From the NCBI RefSeq assembly GCF_004402785.1, contig NZ_SOFP01000031.1, forward strand, positions 1 to 49,084: a DNA stretch of 49,084 nt, written 5' to 3'. This document shows, piece by piece, positions 16,109 to 24,513 of this stretch (position 1 is its first letter; each line of letters begins with the position of its first letter). The notes beneath the pieces were generated by a model. The model was not told where the DNA came from and searched no databases. It saw nothing but the letters and a program-made list of their open reading frames with translations. The stretch is from Cryobacterium algoritolerans (GTDB lineage: Bacteria > Actinomycetota > Actinomycetes > Actinomycetales > Microbacteriaceae). The position numbers and the translations under genes are program-made.

Positions 16109-16674
16109 CTGCGTGCTCCCGAATCCTCCTCGTTCCGTCGTAGGCTCATGAGGACTTGAGTTCGACAGTGACTCTTGTGACCTCTCACCCGGGTATCGCG
16201 GATCCTTGTTCGTCGTGCCGAAGTAGCCGGCCACCTTGTCGCCCGCGTAGATGCGATCCAAACCGGGGGAAGTCACCGTTTTGGCGGCGCCGGCGAAGGT
16301 GTCTCCTCCTGCGGTGTGAGTGGACAGGTAATCCTCGGCGAAGAGCGCCGCGGCCGTTGAGTTCCAAGTGATGGGAAGTGTTGCTAGGTCATGTAGAAGT
16401 GGCCCGAGTGCAACGACACTGAGCGCGACAGGCTAGGGGCAATCGTCGCAACAACCAGGCGTGCTGATGCAGAGTTAGGGCTGGCCTCGCTCCTCGTTTC
16501 AAAAGGGGACCCTCACCGCAGACGCCCGCGCTGCGAAGAGGCTGCGGCGCTTCTGCTGAACGAGCCGTCCCGTAGGCCCCGCCCGAATATTCGCGCTCAG
16601 GTGCGGCAAATGCCGCGCCTTCTGACCGACTTCAGCGTCGAAGGCGTGCCAGGGAGCTGGTCCAAACAAAGTTA
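16103..16674. other. Gap with two unassigned open frames, no confident gene
   Basis: On the minus strand a frame open from about 16433 to TGA 16105-16103 has coding-like codon use (it includes WNSTAAALFAEDYLSTHTAG and GLDRIYAGDKVAGYFGTTN) but no usable start after an upstream TAG. On the plus strand 16399-16674 is open (includes RRADAELGLASLLVSKGD) but lacks a start near its 5' end. Both could be remnants of genes cut by rearrangement. Neither resembles a family I know. Confidence 0.35.
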
Positions 16675-16803
16675 AGCGTCGGGATCGTGGCCGAGCATTT
16701 TGAGCAGTTCCCGAAGAGAATGTGCTACCTGCTCGTACCCGTGTTCATAGAAAAGGGGGGGGGTCAGCTCATGCAGGCCGGTGTCGTCGAGTTCGTGAAG
16801 CAT
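16672..16803 (-). CDS. Small hypothetical protein downstream of the AbiE-like operon
   Basis: The 43-residue product contains LHELTPPLFYEHGYEQVAHS and ends LLKMLGHDPDA; it is acidic and probably helical. The frame is open upstream to 16869, and similar coding character continues before the Met (LSAEVEAFVLETVE), so the true start may be a non-ATG codon or the 5' end is lost. A run of eight or nine G (about 16756-16764) within it is a slippage hazard. It could be the last gene of the AbiE-like operon. Confidence 0.35.
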   Translation of the reverse strand: MLHELDDTGLHELTPPLFYEHGYEQVAHSLRELLKMLGHDPDA

Positions 16804-16892
16804 TTCAACTGTCTCGAGGACGAACGCCTCGACTTCAGCGGACAGTTTCCCGGGCCAGGAGGCGCCGCCTCACATGGTCATCGTTCTCGAGT

Positions 16893-17699
16893 TCAGATCT
16901 CTTCGCCGGTGGGATTCGTGCGCATCTCCGCAAGAATGTCCGTAGCCAAGAGGGACACGGCCAGGGCCACGGTGGCGGGATCGCCAATTTCTTCTTCCGC
17001 GCGGCCAGCCATCGTGGATCCGAGGGATTCTGGGCCCTGGGCGAAGAGCCCGTCCAACTGATCGAGCGCGTAACTTGTGGCCGGGCGGCTGAGCGGGTCG
17101 TTCAGGAGCATCCCTAGGGTGGCGGCGATCGAGGCAGTGTCGACAGCGACCAGGAGCCGGTAGATATCGTGGGCATCCTTATCGTTGAGCCGGTGCGGGG
17201 AGTCCGCGCGCTCGGCGATCTTGTGGATCTTGGCCACGAGCAGCGCCGCGGGACCAGCGACCCGGGCGCTATAACGGCGAGAGTCGCTCTCATCCAAAGC
17301 GCTGATGTCCATGAAGGAGTTGTCGATGACAGCCGCTTCCAGCCCTCGAGCGCGACGGGTGGCGCTCTTGTGGTGGGGCGGGATCCGTGCCCCGCGGGTG
17401 TTCTTCGTGCCTGTGCCGGCCAGATCTTCGGGCACCATCAGGTCCACGGGGATGCCGGCGCGATTCATCCACGCTCCCGGCTGACCGCTGAACGTGTTGA
17501 GGTGGAACCCGGCCCGGGTCATGGCCTCTTCGAGAAGAGGGTCATCATCAAGCCGGCGGGGATCGAGAGCGAGGTCGCTGTCCTTCGTCGCCTCGGCGAG
17601 GGCGACGAGTGCGTTTCCCGTGTGCAGATAGATGGCTTGGGCGCCGATGACGATGACCGCGTCCCGGTGCTCGCTGAGTGCTTCGAGGGCGTCAAGCAG
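16893..17699 (-). CDS. Nucleotidyltransferase-fold protein, AbiEii-like
   Basis: The frame spans 268 codons. Its N-terminal region has the nucleotidyltransferase start AVIVIGAQAIYLHTG and then the acidic pair in TKDSDLALDP, followed by a helical C-terminal region (GPAALLVAKIHKIAERADSP, NDKDAHDIYRLL). AbiEii/MenT-type toxins transfer nucleotides to RNA substrates. The start is unclear: a TAA lies just 5' of the frame, and the first candidate is CTG at 17699, overlapping the AbiEi-like stop by 8 bp. The first ATG (17522) would delete the catalytic motifs. Either a rare CTG start or a lost start is possible. Pairing with the next gene supports a type IV-like toxin-antitoxin or abortive-infection module. 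Confidence 0.75.
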   Translation of the reverse strand: MLDALEALSEHRDAVIVIGAQAIYLHTGNALVALAEATKDSDLALDPRRLDDDPLLEEAMTRAGFHLNTFSGQPGAWMNRAGIPVDLMVPEDLAGTGTKNTRGARIPPHHKSATRRARGLEAAVIDNSFMDISALDESDSRRYSARVAGPAALLVAKIHKIAERADSPHRLNDKDAHDIYRLLVAVDTASIAATLGMLLNDPLSRPATSYALDQLDGLFAQGPESLGSTMAGRAEEEIGDPATVALAVSLLATDILAEMRTNPTGEEI

Positions 17700-18825
17700 G
17701 GCTTAGCGCGCCTGCACGAGCAGGTTGTCGGAGTCGCCACGAGGACTCATTGCGTTCCATCCAATCCATTAGTTCTTCGGCTTCTGCCGGGTTACGTCCC
17801 GGCCCGGTCATCAGGTCGACGGCCACCTGCGCGGGCGCCACGATCACGGTTCCATCGGCGGTCGTGATGGTTCGCTCGAACACGACAGCTGTTGCCGGTT
17901 CCGCCAGGAGGACGTTCGCTCCGGACTCGGCCGGACGCAGTCCCCAGGCCGCGGCGGCTTGTGCTGCGTCGGCGACGTAGACCAGGGCCGATCGTGCTGG
18001 GGCGTACGGTGCCCACTCTGCTGCGGCGGTCGTTCCCGTCACGGCGTACTGCACATCGGCAATATCCGTTGCCTTCGTCAGGAGTGTGGCCAGGCCGCGG
18101 GGCTCGATGTAGCGGGTGATGCGGCTGCTGCGGACGAAGCCGTAGTCCTTGCTCCACTGCTGCAGCAGACGACGCCAGTCGCGGAGAACGATTTTGCCGT
18201 CCTCGTTCCGGGTGACGAGGTCCTCACGTTCGAGGTACTCGACCACACGGTACGTCGCCCCTGTCGAAGCACCGGACAGGTCAATCAGCTCACGGATGCT
18301 CCAGGGACCGGTGTAGTCCATCAATGCGCGCACAACCTTTGCCGCGGGGACACCTTTGAGGGTGCCGCGGGGTCGACCCGGGCCACGCCAGGGGTCGTTG
18401 TCCGCGCCGCGGTTGGCAATGAACAAGCCCGGCACGGACACGACCAAGCGCATGTTGCCGGTGGCATCGATATAGGAGACTCCCCGTTCCGCCAGTGCCT
18501 CACGCACAGACGGTGCCAGGTACCGGGCGACGACGACGGTCCACGCATTCGGGAACCTCCCCGCCGCGCCGCGCAGCTGCTCCGACACGGCGAGCACGTT
18601 GCGTCGCTCCAACACGCGCTTGGCCTCAATCACCAGAGAGGCGGTGGTGCCGTCCGGGCCCGATACTGACAGCACGGCGTCAAAGTCCCGATCACTGCCA
18701 CCCGCTGCGGCCACGGGGACGAGCGACCAGCCCTCCGGCAGCTGATCACGCAGCTGCTGCAGGCACACGCGCAGAACGTCGCTAAGCGTTTGAGGCTCGC
18801 TCTGTTCGTCGCTGACCACCAGCAC
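17692..18825 (-). CDS. AbiEi-like regulator/antitoxin with nuclease-fold N-terminus
   Basis: The 377-residue protein has an N-terminal part (about 15-135) with a PD-(D/E)XK-like arrangement, DFDAVL then LVIEAKR, and the segment ERGVSYIDATGNMRL seen in this regulator family. A winged helix follows at about 165-215 (WSIRELIDLSGASTGATYRVVEYL), then the AbiEi-type C-terminal domain (VQYAVTGTTAAAEWAPYAP). AbiEi proteins repress their own operon and neutralise the cognate nucleotidyltransferase. Here the nuclease-like half could bind DNA without cutting. It overlaps the downstream nucleotidyltransferase frame. Confidence 0.8.
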   Translation of the reverse strand: MLVVSDEQSEPQTLSDVLRVCLQQLRDQLPEGWSLVPVAAAGGSDRDFDAVLSVSGPDGTTASLVIEAKRVLERRNVLAVSEQLRGAAGRFPNAWTVVVARYLAPSVREALAERGVSYIDATGNMRLVVSVPGLFIANRGADNDPWRGPGRPRGTLKGVPAAKVVRALMDYTGPWSIRELIDLSGASTGATYRVVEYLEREDLVTRNEDGKIVLRDWRRLLQQWSKDYGFVRSSRITRYIEPRGLATLLTKATDIADVQYAVTGTTAAAEWAPYAPARSALVYVADAAQAAAAWGLRPAESGANVLLAEPATAVVFERTITTADGTVIVAPAQVAVDLMTGPGRNPAEAEELMDWMERNESSWRLRQPARAGALSPA

Positions 18826-18921
18826 TCCATTCGTTGTTCGGAAAACATACCATTTCCGTCGCCAGCGGACAAGAGTGTTATACCGAACACGACACTTGAG
18901 TCGCCGCCAGGAGCGGGGAAC

Positions 18922-19317
18922 CTAGCCATGAGCCGCGAAGGACCGGGCGGCCGCGATGACTTTCGGCCCAATTACGTCCAGCGGCTCGCCACGCAACACG
19001 GCAGCGGGGGACTGGTCGCCCAGCTCAGGGTTCATGCCCTAGAACCACGCCTGGATTGTCTTCGCGCTCTCACGTTCGATCAGGATGCCGGCAACGTAAT
19101 AAGAAGTACGCAGTCTCATAACGACGTCCGCACCAGGGGCGCGGGAGCCTTCCGCCCATTCACGCACGGAGCGCGTGTTTGCAACGCGGCCAAGATATGC
19201 GACGAGCTGGGCGCCGAGGATCTCGCGGAGACCCGTGACGATCCCGCCAGTGTCCAGCCGCACAGAATCCTCGTACGCGCGATGACCTGGCTGCGCGGCG
19301 GGGACGGGAATACTCAT
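18922..19317 (-). pseudogene. Xre/MbcA/ParS-like antitoxin-type gene broken by an amber codon
   Basis: Codons from ATG 19317 encode 92 residues with LREILGAQLVAYLGRVANTR and VREWAEGSRAP, typical of the DNA-binding and ParS-like antitoxin family. A TAG at 19041-19039 ends the frame after QAWF. Translation continues in frame without a break to TAG 18924-18922 (GMNPELGDQSPAAVLRGEPL), the usual C-terminus of this family; the amber replaces a position normally Gln (CAG to TAG is one change). Thus an originally 131-codon gene is truncated. It lies 96 bp upstream of, and in line with, the AbiEi-like gene. Confidence 0.8.
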
Positions 19318-19424
19318 GCTGGCAAGTCTTCCGCGTCACTGATTCAATGGCAAGAATCCTTAGTGTTTTTACGGGCAATATAACGGGTAAAATAACACTT
19401 AATATGACCGATAATGGTTATTAC

Positions 19425-20590
19425 GTCGGCGGATTCAAGTGGTGTCGGCAACACCGGTTTGATTTGTTGGGTTCGAGATTAGCGTGGCGAGGACTTCTGC
19501 GGGCGTTCGGTAGCCGTGGCGTTTGCGGGGCCGACGGTTGAGTTCCGCAGCAACGTTCTCGAGGATCCCGGGCCCGTGGAAGGACAGGTCGGTACCCTTT
19601 GGAAAGTACTCGCGCAGGAGCCCGTTGGTGTTCTCGTTGCTGCCACGCTGCCAGGGCGAGTGCGGATCGCAGAAATAGATCGGCATCCCGGTCGCCATCG
19701 TGATTTCCTGGTGTCGGGACATCTCCGCTCCCTGATCCCAGGTGGTCGAACGGCGCAGCTGTTCCGGGAGAGTGTTCATCGCGACGATCATCGCGTCGGC
19801 CACCGTGCGAGCGGTGTGATCCCCGGGCAGATGCAGCAGCATCACGTATCCCGTGGTCCGTTCGACGAGGGTTCCGATCGCGGACTTCGACGAGGTCGAG
19901 CCGATGATCAGGTCGCCCTCCCAGTGCCCGGGAACGGCACGGTCCTCGATCTCTGGCGGCCGGTCAGAGATCATCACCATCTCCCGGAACCTCTGCGGCC
20001 ACGTAGAGAGCCTGGTAGATCGTCTCGTGTGACACCTGCATCTCCGGATTCTCCGGATGTTCAACTTTTAGTCGACCCGCGACCTGTTCCGGGCTGAACC
20101 GATCGGTGAGCATCGTGGTGACCTGTTCCCGTAACGCTAACCCGTCCAGCTTCTGGGCTCTGGGCCGGCGAGCCCGCGCCCAGGTTTGCTCCTGCGCGAG
20201 CGACGGCACGTAGCGGCCAGTGACCGTGTTCCTGGCCACCTCCCGGCTGATCGTTGAAGGCGCCCGGCCCAGAGCCGCGGCGATGCGGCGCACCCCGTGA
20301 CCGCGGGCGAGCTGGAATCCGATCTCTTCGCGCTCTCGCAACGATAAGAGTCCGGAACGGGCAACACTGAAATCCTGAACCGGTGATGGCAGCACCTTCT
20401 GATGCTGGCTTAACCACCGATACCCAGTCGGTCGCGACACCCCAGCAGCCTGCGCCGCGACGGCCACTGATAGCCCCGCGTCCAGCCCATCCCAAAACGA
20501 CAAACGGACGCTCAAAGGCGACCACGGTCGAGCCATCGATAACACCCCACAGAACTCAGGGTGTTGCTCTCACCACCTGAACTCGCCGAC
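19425..20590 (-). mobile_element. IS30-family insertion sequence, defective
   Basis: Inverted repeats border the element: gtcggcggattcaagtggtg from 19425, matched on the other strand from 20590 by gtcggcgagttcaggtggtg, followed by gcaacacc in both. About 26 of 31 positions agree. The transposase gene inside has an internal deletion. No target duplication is evident. Confidence 0.85.
19435..20545 (-). pseudogene. IS30-family transposase, internal deletion and frameshift
   Basis: The N-terminal frame (19964-20545) has the helix-turn-helix regions RPTGYRWLSQHQ and GVRRIAAALGRAPSTISREV, and ends after SHETIYQALYV. The C-terminal frame (19435 to about 20000) resumes at FREMVMISDRPPEIEDRAVP with catalytic GHWEGDLI, TTWDQGAEMS and PYFCDPHSPWQRGSNEN-like sequence. 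The usual 30 or so residues between QALYV and FRDMV are missing and the frames differ, so a deletion near 20000 joined them out of frame. The gene is inactive. Confidence 0.88.
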
Positions 20591-20621
20591 GGTACTCACC
20601 GTTAGTTATAAGACATCTCCA

Positions 20622-20825
20622 GTGACGAAGCTGATCGGCTACGCGCGCGTATCGTCGCGCCAGCAATCCGCCGACCCGCAACAGGTCGATATCCTGGCGG
20701 CAGGCGTCCGCCGCGACGACCTCTACTCCGACCACGGCATCTCCGGTGCTCGAGCATCACGCCCAGACTTCGATCGCGTCCTCGACGCCCTCGAGGACGG
20801 AGATGCTCTCGTCATCACTACTTAG
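20622..20825 (+). pseudogene. Serine recombinase/resolvase N-terminal fragment
   Basis: A 67-residue frame from GTG 20622 has the resolvase start LIGYARVSSRQQSADPQQVD with the catalytic Ser and continues to LDALEDGDALVITT, then stops. A complete resolvase has about 185-200 residues with catalytic Arg residues further on. Two bases on, the sequence turns into an unrelated transposase fragment, so the gene was cut by a rearrangement. Confidence 0.85.
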
Positions 20826-20951
20826 CTTGCCTGGATCGTGCACACCGACACCGTTCTCGGCCGCGTTTACTACTTGAAAGACGGCCTCCGCGTCATCTTC
20901 AAACTCCCGATCGATGAAGCACGCGAAGCACTCGAAGAATGGGTCGCCTAG
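20826..20951 (+). pseudogene. ISL3-family transposase internal fragment
   Basis: In frame with the resolvase stub after its stop codon, about 40 codons read LAWIVHTDTVLGRVYYLKDG and then FKLPIDEAREALEEWVA. This matches a segment from the C-terminal third of ISL3-type transposases (GRVYYLKEGLR type). No start, flanking repeat or remainder is present. It is debris joined to the resolvase fragment. Confidence 0.7.
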
Positions 20952-21016
20952 GGCCGCCCTGATGACAGCAGAAGCTCATAACTCGGTTCGCTTCTTTCGT
21001 GTCTACCTCGATCAGC

Positions 21017-21424
21017 TCAACTTTCAGCTGTGGCAAGCCGGTCTGGCGCCTGTCGCGTTACGGTACCCCCGCGTTCCAACGCGAACCCGTTCCGCACCCA
21101 ATACTCGTACCCGCCGATCATCTCGCGCACGTCGAAGCCCTCGGCGAGCAAGCGACGCGCGGTATACGTGGCGCCGTTGCATCCGGGACCCCAGCCATAG
21201 ACGACGAGGGTGCGGTCCCGGGGCAGCATGGTGAGACGAGCATCCGGGGTATCGGCGGGAAGGTGTAGGGCGCCGGCGACGTGACCGTGGTCCCACGAAA
21301 GCTGCTTGCGGGTGTCGACAATCACGGCTGTGTCGGCCGTCTGGGCTCGGGATGCGGCAACGACGTCGATCTCGTACGCAAGTCTCGCGTCCACGAACGC
21401 CAAAAGGTTGCTGTTTGAGACCAC
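21017..21424 (-). CDS. Rhodanese-like sulfurtransferase domain protein
   Basis: The protein has 135 residues if started at GTG 21424, just behind the aldolase stop (gap of 2 bp); a longer in-frame extension overlaps the aldolase and is unlikely. Features are VIVDTRKQLSWDHGHVAGAL, the active-site loop VVYGWGPGCNGATYTARRL with the catalytic Cys, and MIGGYEYWVRNGF. Rhodaneses carry sulfur as a Cys persulfide; this single-domain form could act on many substrates. It is the last gene of the leftward KDG operon, and its role there is unclear. Confidence 0.85.
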   Translation of the reverse strand: MVSNSNLLAFVDARLAYEIDVVAASRAQTADTAVIVDTRKQLSWDHGHVAGALHLPADTPDARLTMLPRDRTLVVYGWGPGCNGATYTARRLLAEGFDVREMIGGYEYWVRNGFALERGGTVTRQAPDRLATAES

Positions 21425-21426
21425 GG

Positions 21427-22059
21427 TTACTGCCCAGCAGGAACGATCTGCGCCGCAGGTTCGAGTAGCGCCACCAGCTTGGGCAGCTGCGACGGGTCCT
21501 CGAGGGCCGAACCGATGGCGACGACCCGCGCGCCTGCGCGCAGGAACTCTCCCGCATTCGCGGCATTCATGCCTCCGGTGGTGACAAACCTCGCCTGCGG
21601 GAAAGGTCCCTGCATCGCCTTGATCCACGCAGTCCCGAGCACTGATGCCGGGAACACCTTGAGCCAGGTCAGACCCTCTTTGAGCGCGAGCTGCACCTCG
21701 CTCGCCGTCGCCACCCCCGGCATCACGGGCATCCCGAAATCGGACGACGCCCGCACTACCTCGAGATCGAAGCCGGGACACACGGTGAACTCGGCCCCCG
21801 CTTCCGCCGCTTGCCGCACGTGTTCAACCGAGACGACTGTGCCTGCGCCAACAACCTTTCCCCGCTCCCGGGCTGCCATGGCGACGACCCGCAATGACTC
21901 GATGTCCTCAGGTGTCTGGATTGGCAGCTCGACGACGTCGATGCCGAGGTCCCAAGCCATCGTCGCGACGGTGAGGCTACGCTCGACCCCCATGCCACGC
22001 AAGATCGCCATGAGTGGCGCTGCGTTGAAGATCTCGGTGAACTGTGCATTATCGACCAT
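21427..22059 (-). CDS. eda: KDPG/KDPGal aldolase (Eda/DgoA family)
   Basis: The 210-residue class I aldolase splits 2-keto-3-deoxy-6-phosphogluconate (or the galactonate epimer) to pyruvate and glyceraldehyde 3-phosphate. Seen are MAILRGMGVERSL, VVGAGTVVSVEHVRQA, the phosphate and substrate loops GMPVMPGVAT, and LKVFPASVLG with the Schiff-base Lys. The start ATG 22059 gives the normal family length; a longer frame runs into the kinase gene. It directly follows the KDG kinase gene (16-bp gap), so kinase product flows into this enzyme. Confidence 0.92.
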   Translation of the reverse strand: MVDNAQFTEIFNAAPLMAILRGMGVERSLTVATMAWDLGIDVVELPIQTPEDIESLRVVAMAARERGKVVGAGTVVSVEHVRQAAEAGAEFTVCPGFDLEVVRASSDFGMPVMPGVATASEVQLALKEGLTWLKVFPASVLGTAWIKAMQGPFPQARFVTTGGMNAANAGEFLRAGARVVAIGSALEDPSQLPKLVALLEPAAQIVPAGQ

Positions 22060-22075
22060 AGTCAGACTGAGCCTT

Positions 22076-23029
22076 TCATTCAATGGGTTCGGTGAGCAGG
22101 AGACGTGCGACGCCGCCGACCGGAACGGAAGTCGATGCTGGTTCCGCGACGAAGTCGCTAGTCGACAGCAGCACCAGCCGCGCGCGTTCGTGGCCGGCGC
22201 GCAGCCGATCGTCCGCGCTGGCACCGCGCAACAGGGCGGCGAGGTAGCCGGCGGCGAACGCATCACCAGCCCCGACCGCCTCCAACACCTCCGTGGGGAT
22301 TGCCGGCTCGAAGACGCTTCCGCCCGCGCTGAAATCAGTGGCGCCAACGTCGCTGTCCTTCACGACGAGCCGCGCGGGTTCCGGCAGCAGTGTTCGCACG
22401 TCATTCGCCGTGCAGCAATTCCAGAGCGCGTGGGCTTCATCAAGGCCGACGAAAACGATATCTGCGCGGCTCGCCAACGCGAGCAGCACCGAGGCCGCAG
22501 CACCCTCCGACCACAACGACGCCCGGTAATTGACATCGAAACTGAGTATCGCGTTGCTTCCCGCGACGCGTTCGAACACCGTGTCTACCAGGGCGACACA
22601 GCTCGCCGACAGTGCGGGCGTGATGCCCGAGAGGTGCACAATGTCCGCGTCTTCAAGAGGAATGCGTGCAACTGTTGCAGGGCTCATTCGGGATGCGGCC
22701 GACCCACTGCGGTAATAGACGACGCCATTTCCCGGGTCTTTGAAGTACACGCCCGTGGGCGCATTCGAGTCGCACGTGACCCACCGAGTATCGACGCCGT
22801 GGCTTGCGATTGACCGACGGATGCGGTGCCCGAAAACATCGTCCCCGAGCGCGCCCACCCACGCCGACGAGAGGCCCAGCTGCGCTAGGTGACACGCCAC
22901 GTTGGACTCCGCACCGCCGGGGTGAAGGCGCACGTCCTCGGCGGTGGCTATCGATTCGGCACGCGCCGGGGTGAACATCATCATCGTCTCGCCGATGGCT
23001 ATCAAGCGCGGTGTGGCCTCGAGCGTCAT
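22076..23029 (-). CDS. kdgK: 2-keto-3-deoxygluconate kinase, PfkB family
   Basis: The 317-residue PfkB sugar kinase phosphorylates a 2-keto-3-deoxy sugar acid; the adjacent aldolase supports KDG as substrate. Seen are LIAIGETMMMFTP, the sugar-binding GGAESNVACHLAQLG, YYRSGSAASRM (as in KdgK), LSFDVNYRASLW, and the anion-hole/base motif VGAGDAFAAGYLAAL with catalytic Asp. Start ATG 23029 is chosen because family homology begins right there. It is divergent from the PLP-enzyme gene across a palindrome-rich promoter. Confidence 0.9.
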   Translation of the reverse strand: MTLEATPRLIAIGETMMMFTPARAESIATAEDVRLHPGGAESNVACHLAQLGLSSAWVGALGDDVFGHRIRRSIASHGVDTRWVTCDSNAPTGVYFKDPGNGVVYYRSGSAASRMSPATVARIPLEDADIVHLSGITPALSASCVALVDTVFERVAGSNAILSFDVNYRASLWSEGAAASVLLALASRADIVFVGLDEAHALWNCCTANDVRTLLPEPARLVVKDSDVGATDFSAGGSVFEPAIPTEVLEAVGAGDAFAAGYLAALLRGASADDRLRAGHERARLVLLSTSDFVAEPASTSVPVGGVARLLLTEPIE

Positions 23030-23055
23030 AGCCCAACTATGACGTTTATCGTGTG

Positions 23056-23090
23056 ACATGTGCAACTCACGTTGCATCATTTGCACATGT
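23056..23090. promoter_or_regulatory. Nested palindromic operator between kdgK and the PLP dehydratase gene
   Basis: A perfect 10-bp inverted repeat, acatgtgcaa (23056-23065) and ttgcacatgt (23081-23090), encloses a second one, tgcaac (23061-23066) and gttgca (23071-23076). The shared core TGCAA occurs in several half-sites. It sits in the 156-bp divergent promoter and is a good candidate for the IclR regulator encoded at the end of the rightward operon. Confidence 0.6.
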
Positions 23091-23185
23091 TAACAATGAC
23101 GAGACCTACAATTAACTGGCGTAACGTGAGCAGCCAACGCAACAGGATGTGCCAGGGTGCACCCGGAATCCCGAAAGGGGACACG

Positions 23186-24487
23186 ATGGCACGACCGCTT
23201 TTATTGGACGAGTTGGGGAACGAACACTTGTCTGCACGCGACAAAGGGATCCCGGAGCGCGCATTCGGCATGACAGTGACCGAGTTCCTCGCAAGCGGGC
23301 CCCGACTTTCGGAGTTCTGGACACCGATCGTCACGCTCGACGACGAGGCGATTCAGAGCAACCTGGCGGTGATGGCGCAGTGGAGCGCGTCGCACGGGCT
23401 CAAGCTAATGCCGCACGGCAAGACCACCATGGCCCCCGCACTGTGGCAGAGGCAGCTTGACGCAGGGAGCCTCGGCATCACCTTGGCGACGATGGGGCAG
23501 GTCCGCACCGCGCGCAGCTTCGGCCTGGACTCGATCATGCTCGCCAACGCGGTCGTCGACGACCGGTCCCTGCGCTACCTCGCCACCCAGCTTGCTGACC
23601 CGGAGTTTCGCTTCGTCTGTTGGGCCGACTCGATCGCAACGATCGAGGCGATGGAGCGCACTCTCCGCGACGCCGGCACCCCGCGACGCGTCGACGTCTG
23701 CGTCGAAATCGGTGCCGCCGGCGGGCGCACCGGGGCGCGCACCGTCGCCGAGTCCGTCGAGGTCGCCCGGCGGGCCGCCGCATCTGACGTCGTCCGTCTG
23801 GCCGGCGTTGCCGGGTACGAAGGCAGTCTGGGGCACGACCGCTCGGATGCGTCGCTGGATGCAGTGCGCGCATACCTTCAACGACAGGTCGAACTACATC
23901 ATGCACTGCATGATCTCTACGACGAGGACGGCGACGTCTATGTGACCGCAGGCGGAAGCGCGTATTTCGACTTAGTTGCGGAGGCGTACGCCGACGCGAT
24001 GGCCGCCGATTCGGGCACCTTGTGGACCCTGCGCAGCGGAGCGTACATCGTGCACGATGACGGTTTCTATCGCCGAATCTCCCCACTTGACGAGGGCGCC
24101 GCGGCACCCGGCCGGTTGCGCTCTGCGATGCGTGGCATTGCCCGCGTCGTGTCGCACCCCGAACCGGGCCTGGCCCTACTCGACGGCGGCAAGCGCGACT
24201 TCCCGTTCGACGAGGGACTGCCGATCCCACGTCAGGTCGCGAACGACCTGGGCTGCGAGTGGGAACCCCTGACCAATGCGTCGATCCTCGCCGTGAACGA
24301 CCAGCACAGTTACCTGGGGCTCACGGTCGAGACTCCTGCGCTCGTTGGCCAGGATGCTCCGCTCGGCTCGGTCGTCGCGCTGGGGCTGTCACATCCGTGC
24401 ACGACGTTCGACAAGTGGCGATACCTGCCGGTGGTGGCCTCACAGGGCTCCGACCGCGTGGTCGACCTCGTCCGCACGTTCTTCTAA
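23186..24487 (+). CDS. D-serine dehydratase/D-threonine aldolase-like PLP enzyme
   Basis: The fold-type III PLP enzyme has 433 residues from ATG 23186 (ribosome site gaaagggg at 23173-23180). The PLP Lys is in LKLMPHGKTTMAP; the barrel segment VDVCVEIGAAGGRTGAR follows. The C-terminal domain carries HPCTTFDKW, whose His and Cys bind zinc in the DSD family. Relatives eliminate water and ammonia from D-serine and related D-3-hydroxy amino acids. With KDG kinase and aldolase next door, D-glucosaminate to KDG is the attractive reaction, but D-serine or D-threonine chemistry cannot be excluded. Confidence 0.88.
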   Translation: MARPLLLDELGNEHLSARDKGIPERAFGMTVTEFLASGPRLSEFWTPIVTLDDEAIQSNLAVMAQWSASHGLKLMPHGKTTMAPALWQRQLDAGSLGITLATMGQVRTARSFGLDSIMLANAVVDDRSLRYLATQLADPEFRFVCWADSIATIEAMERTLRDAGTPRRVDVCVEIGAAGGRTGARTVAESVEVARRAAASDVVRLAGVAGYEGSLGHDRSDASLDAVRAYLQRQVELHHALHDLYDEDGDVYVTAGGSAYFDLVAEAYADAMAADSGTLWTLRSGAYIVHDDGFYRRISPLDEGAAAPGRLRSAMRGIARVVSHPEPGLALLDGGKRDFPFDEGLPIPRQVANDLGCEWEPLTNASILAVNDQHSYLGLTVETPALVGQDAPLGSVVALGLSHPCTTFDKWRYLPVVASQGSDRVVDLVRTFF

Positions 24488-24513
24488 CCGACACGCGCGA
24501 AATGGGGCCCAAA

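Noticed and set aside
21427..22347. 306-residue extended form of the KDPG aldolase
   Set aside because: The first 96 residues overlap the KDG kinase gene in another frame; family homology starts at ATG 22059.
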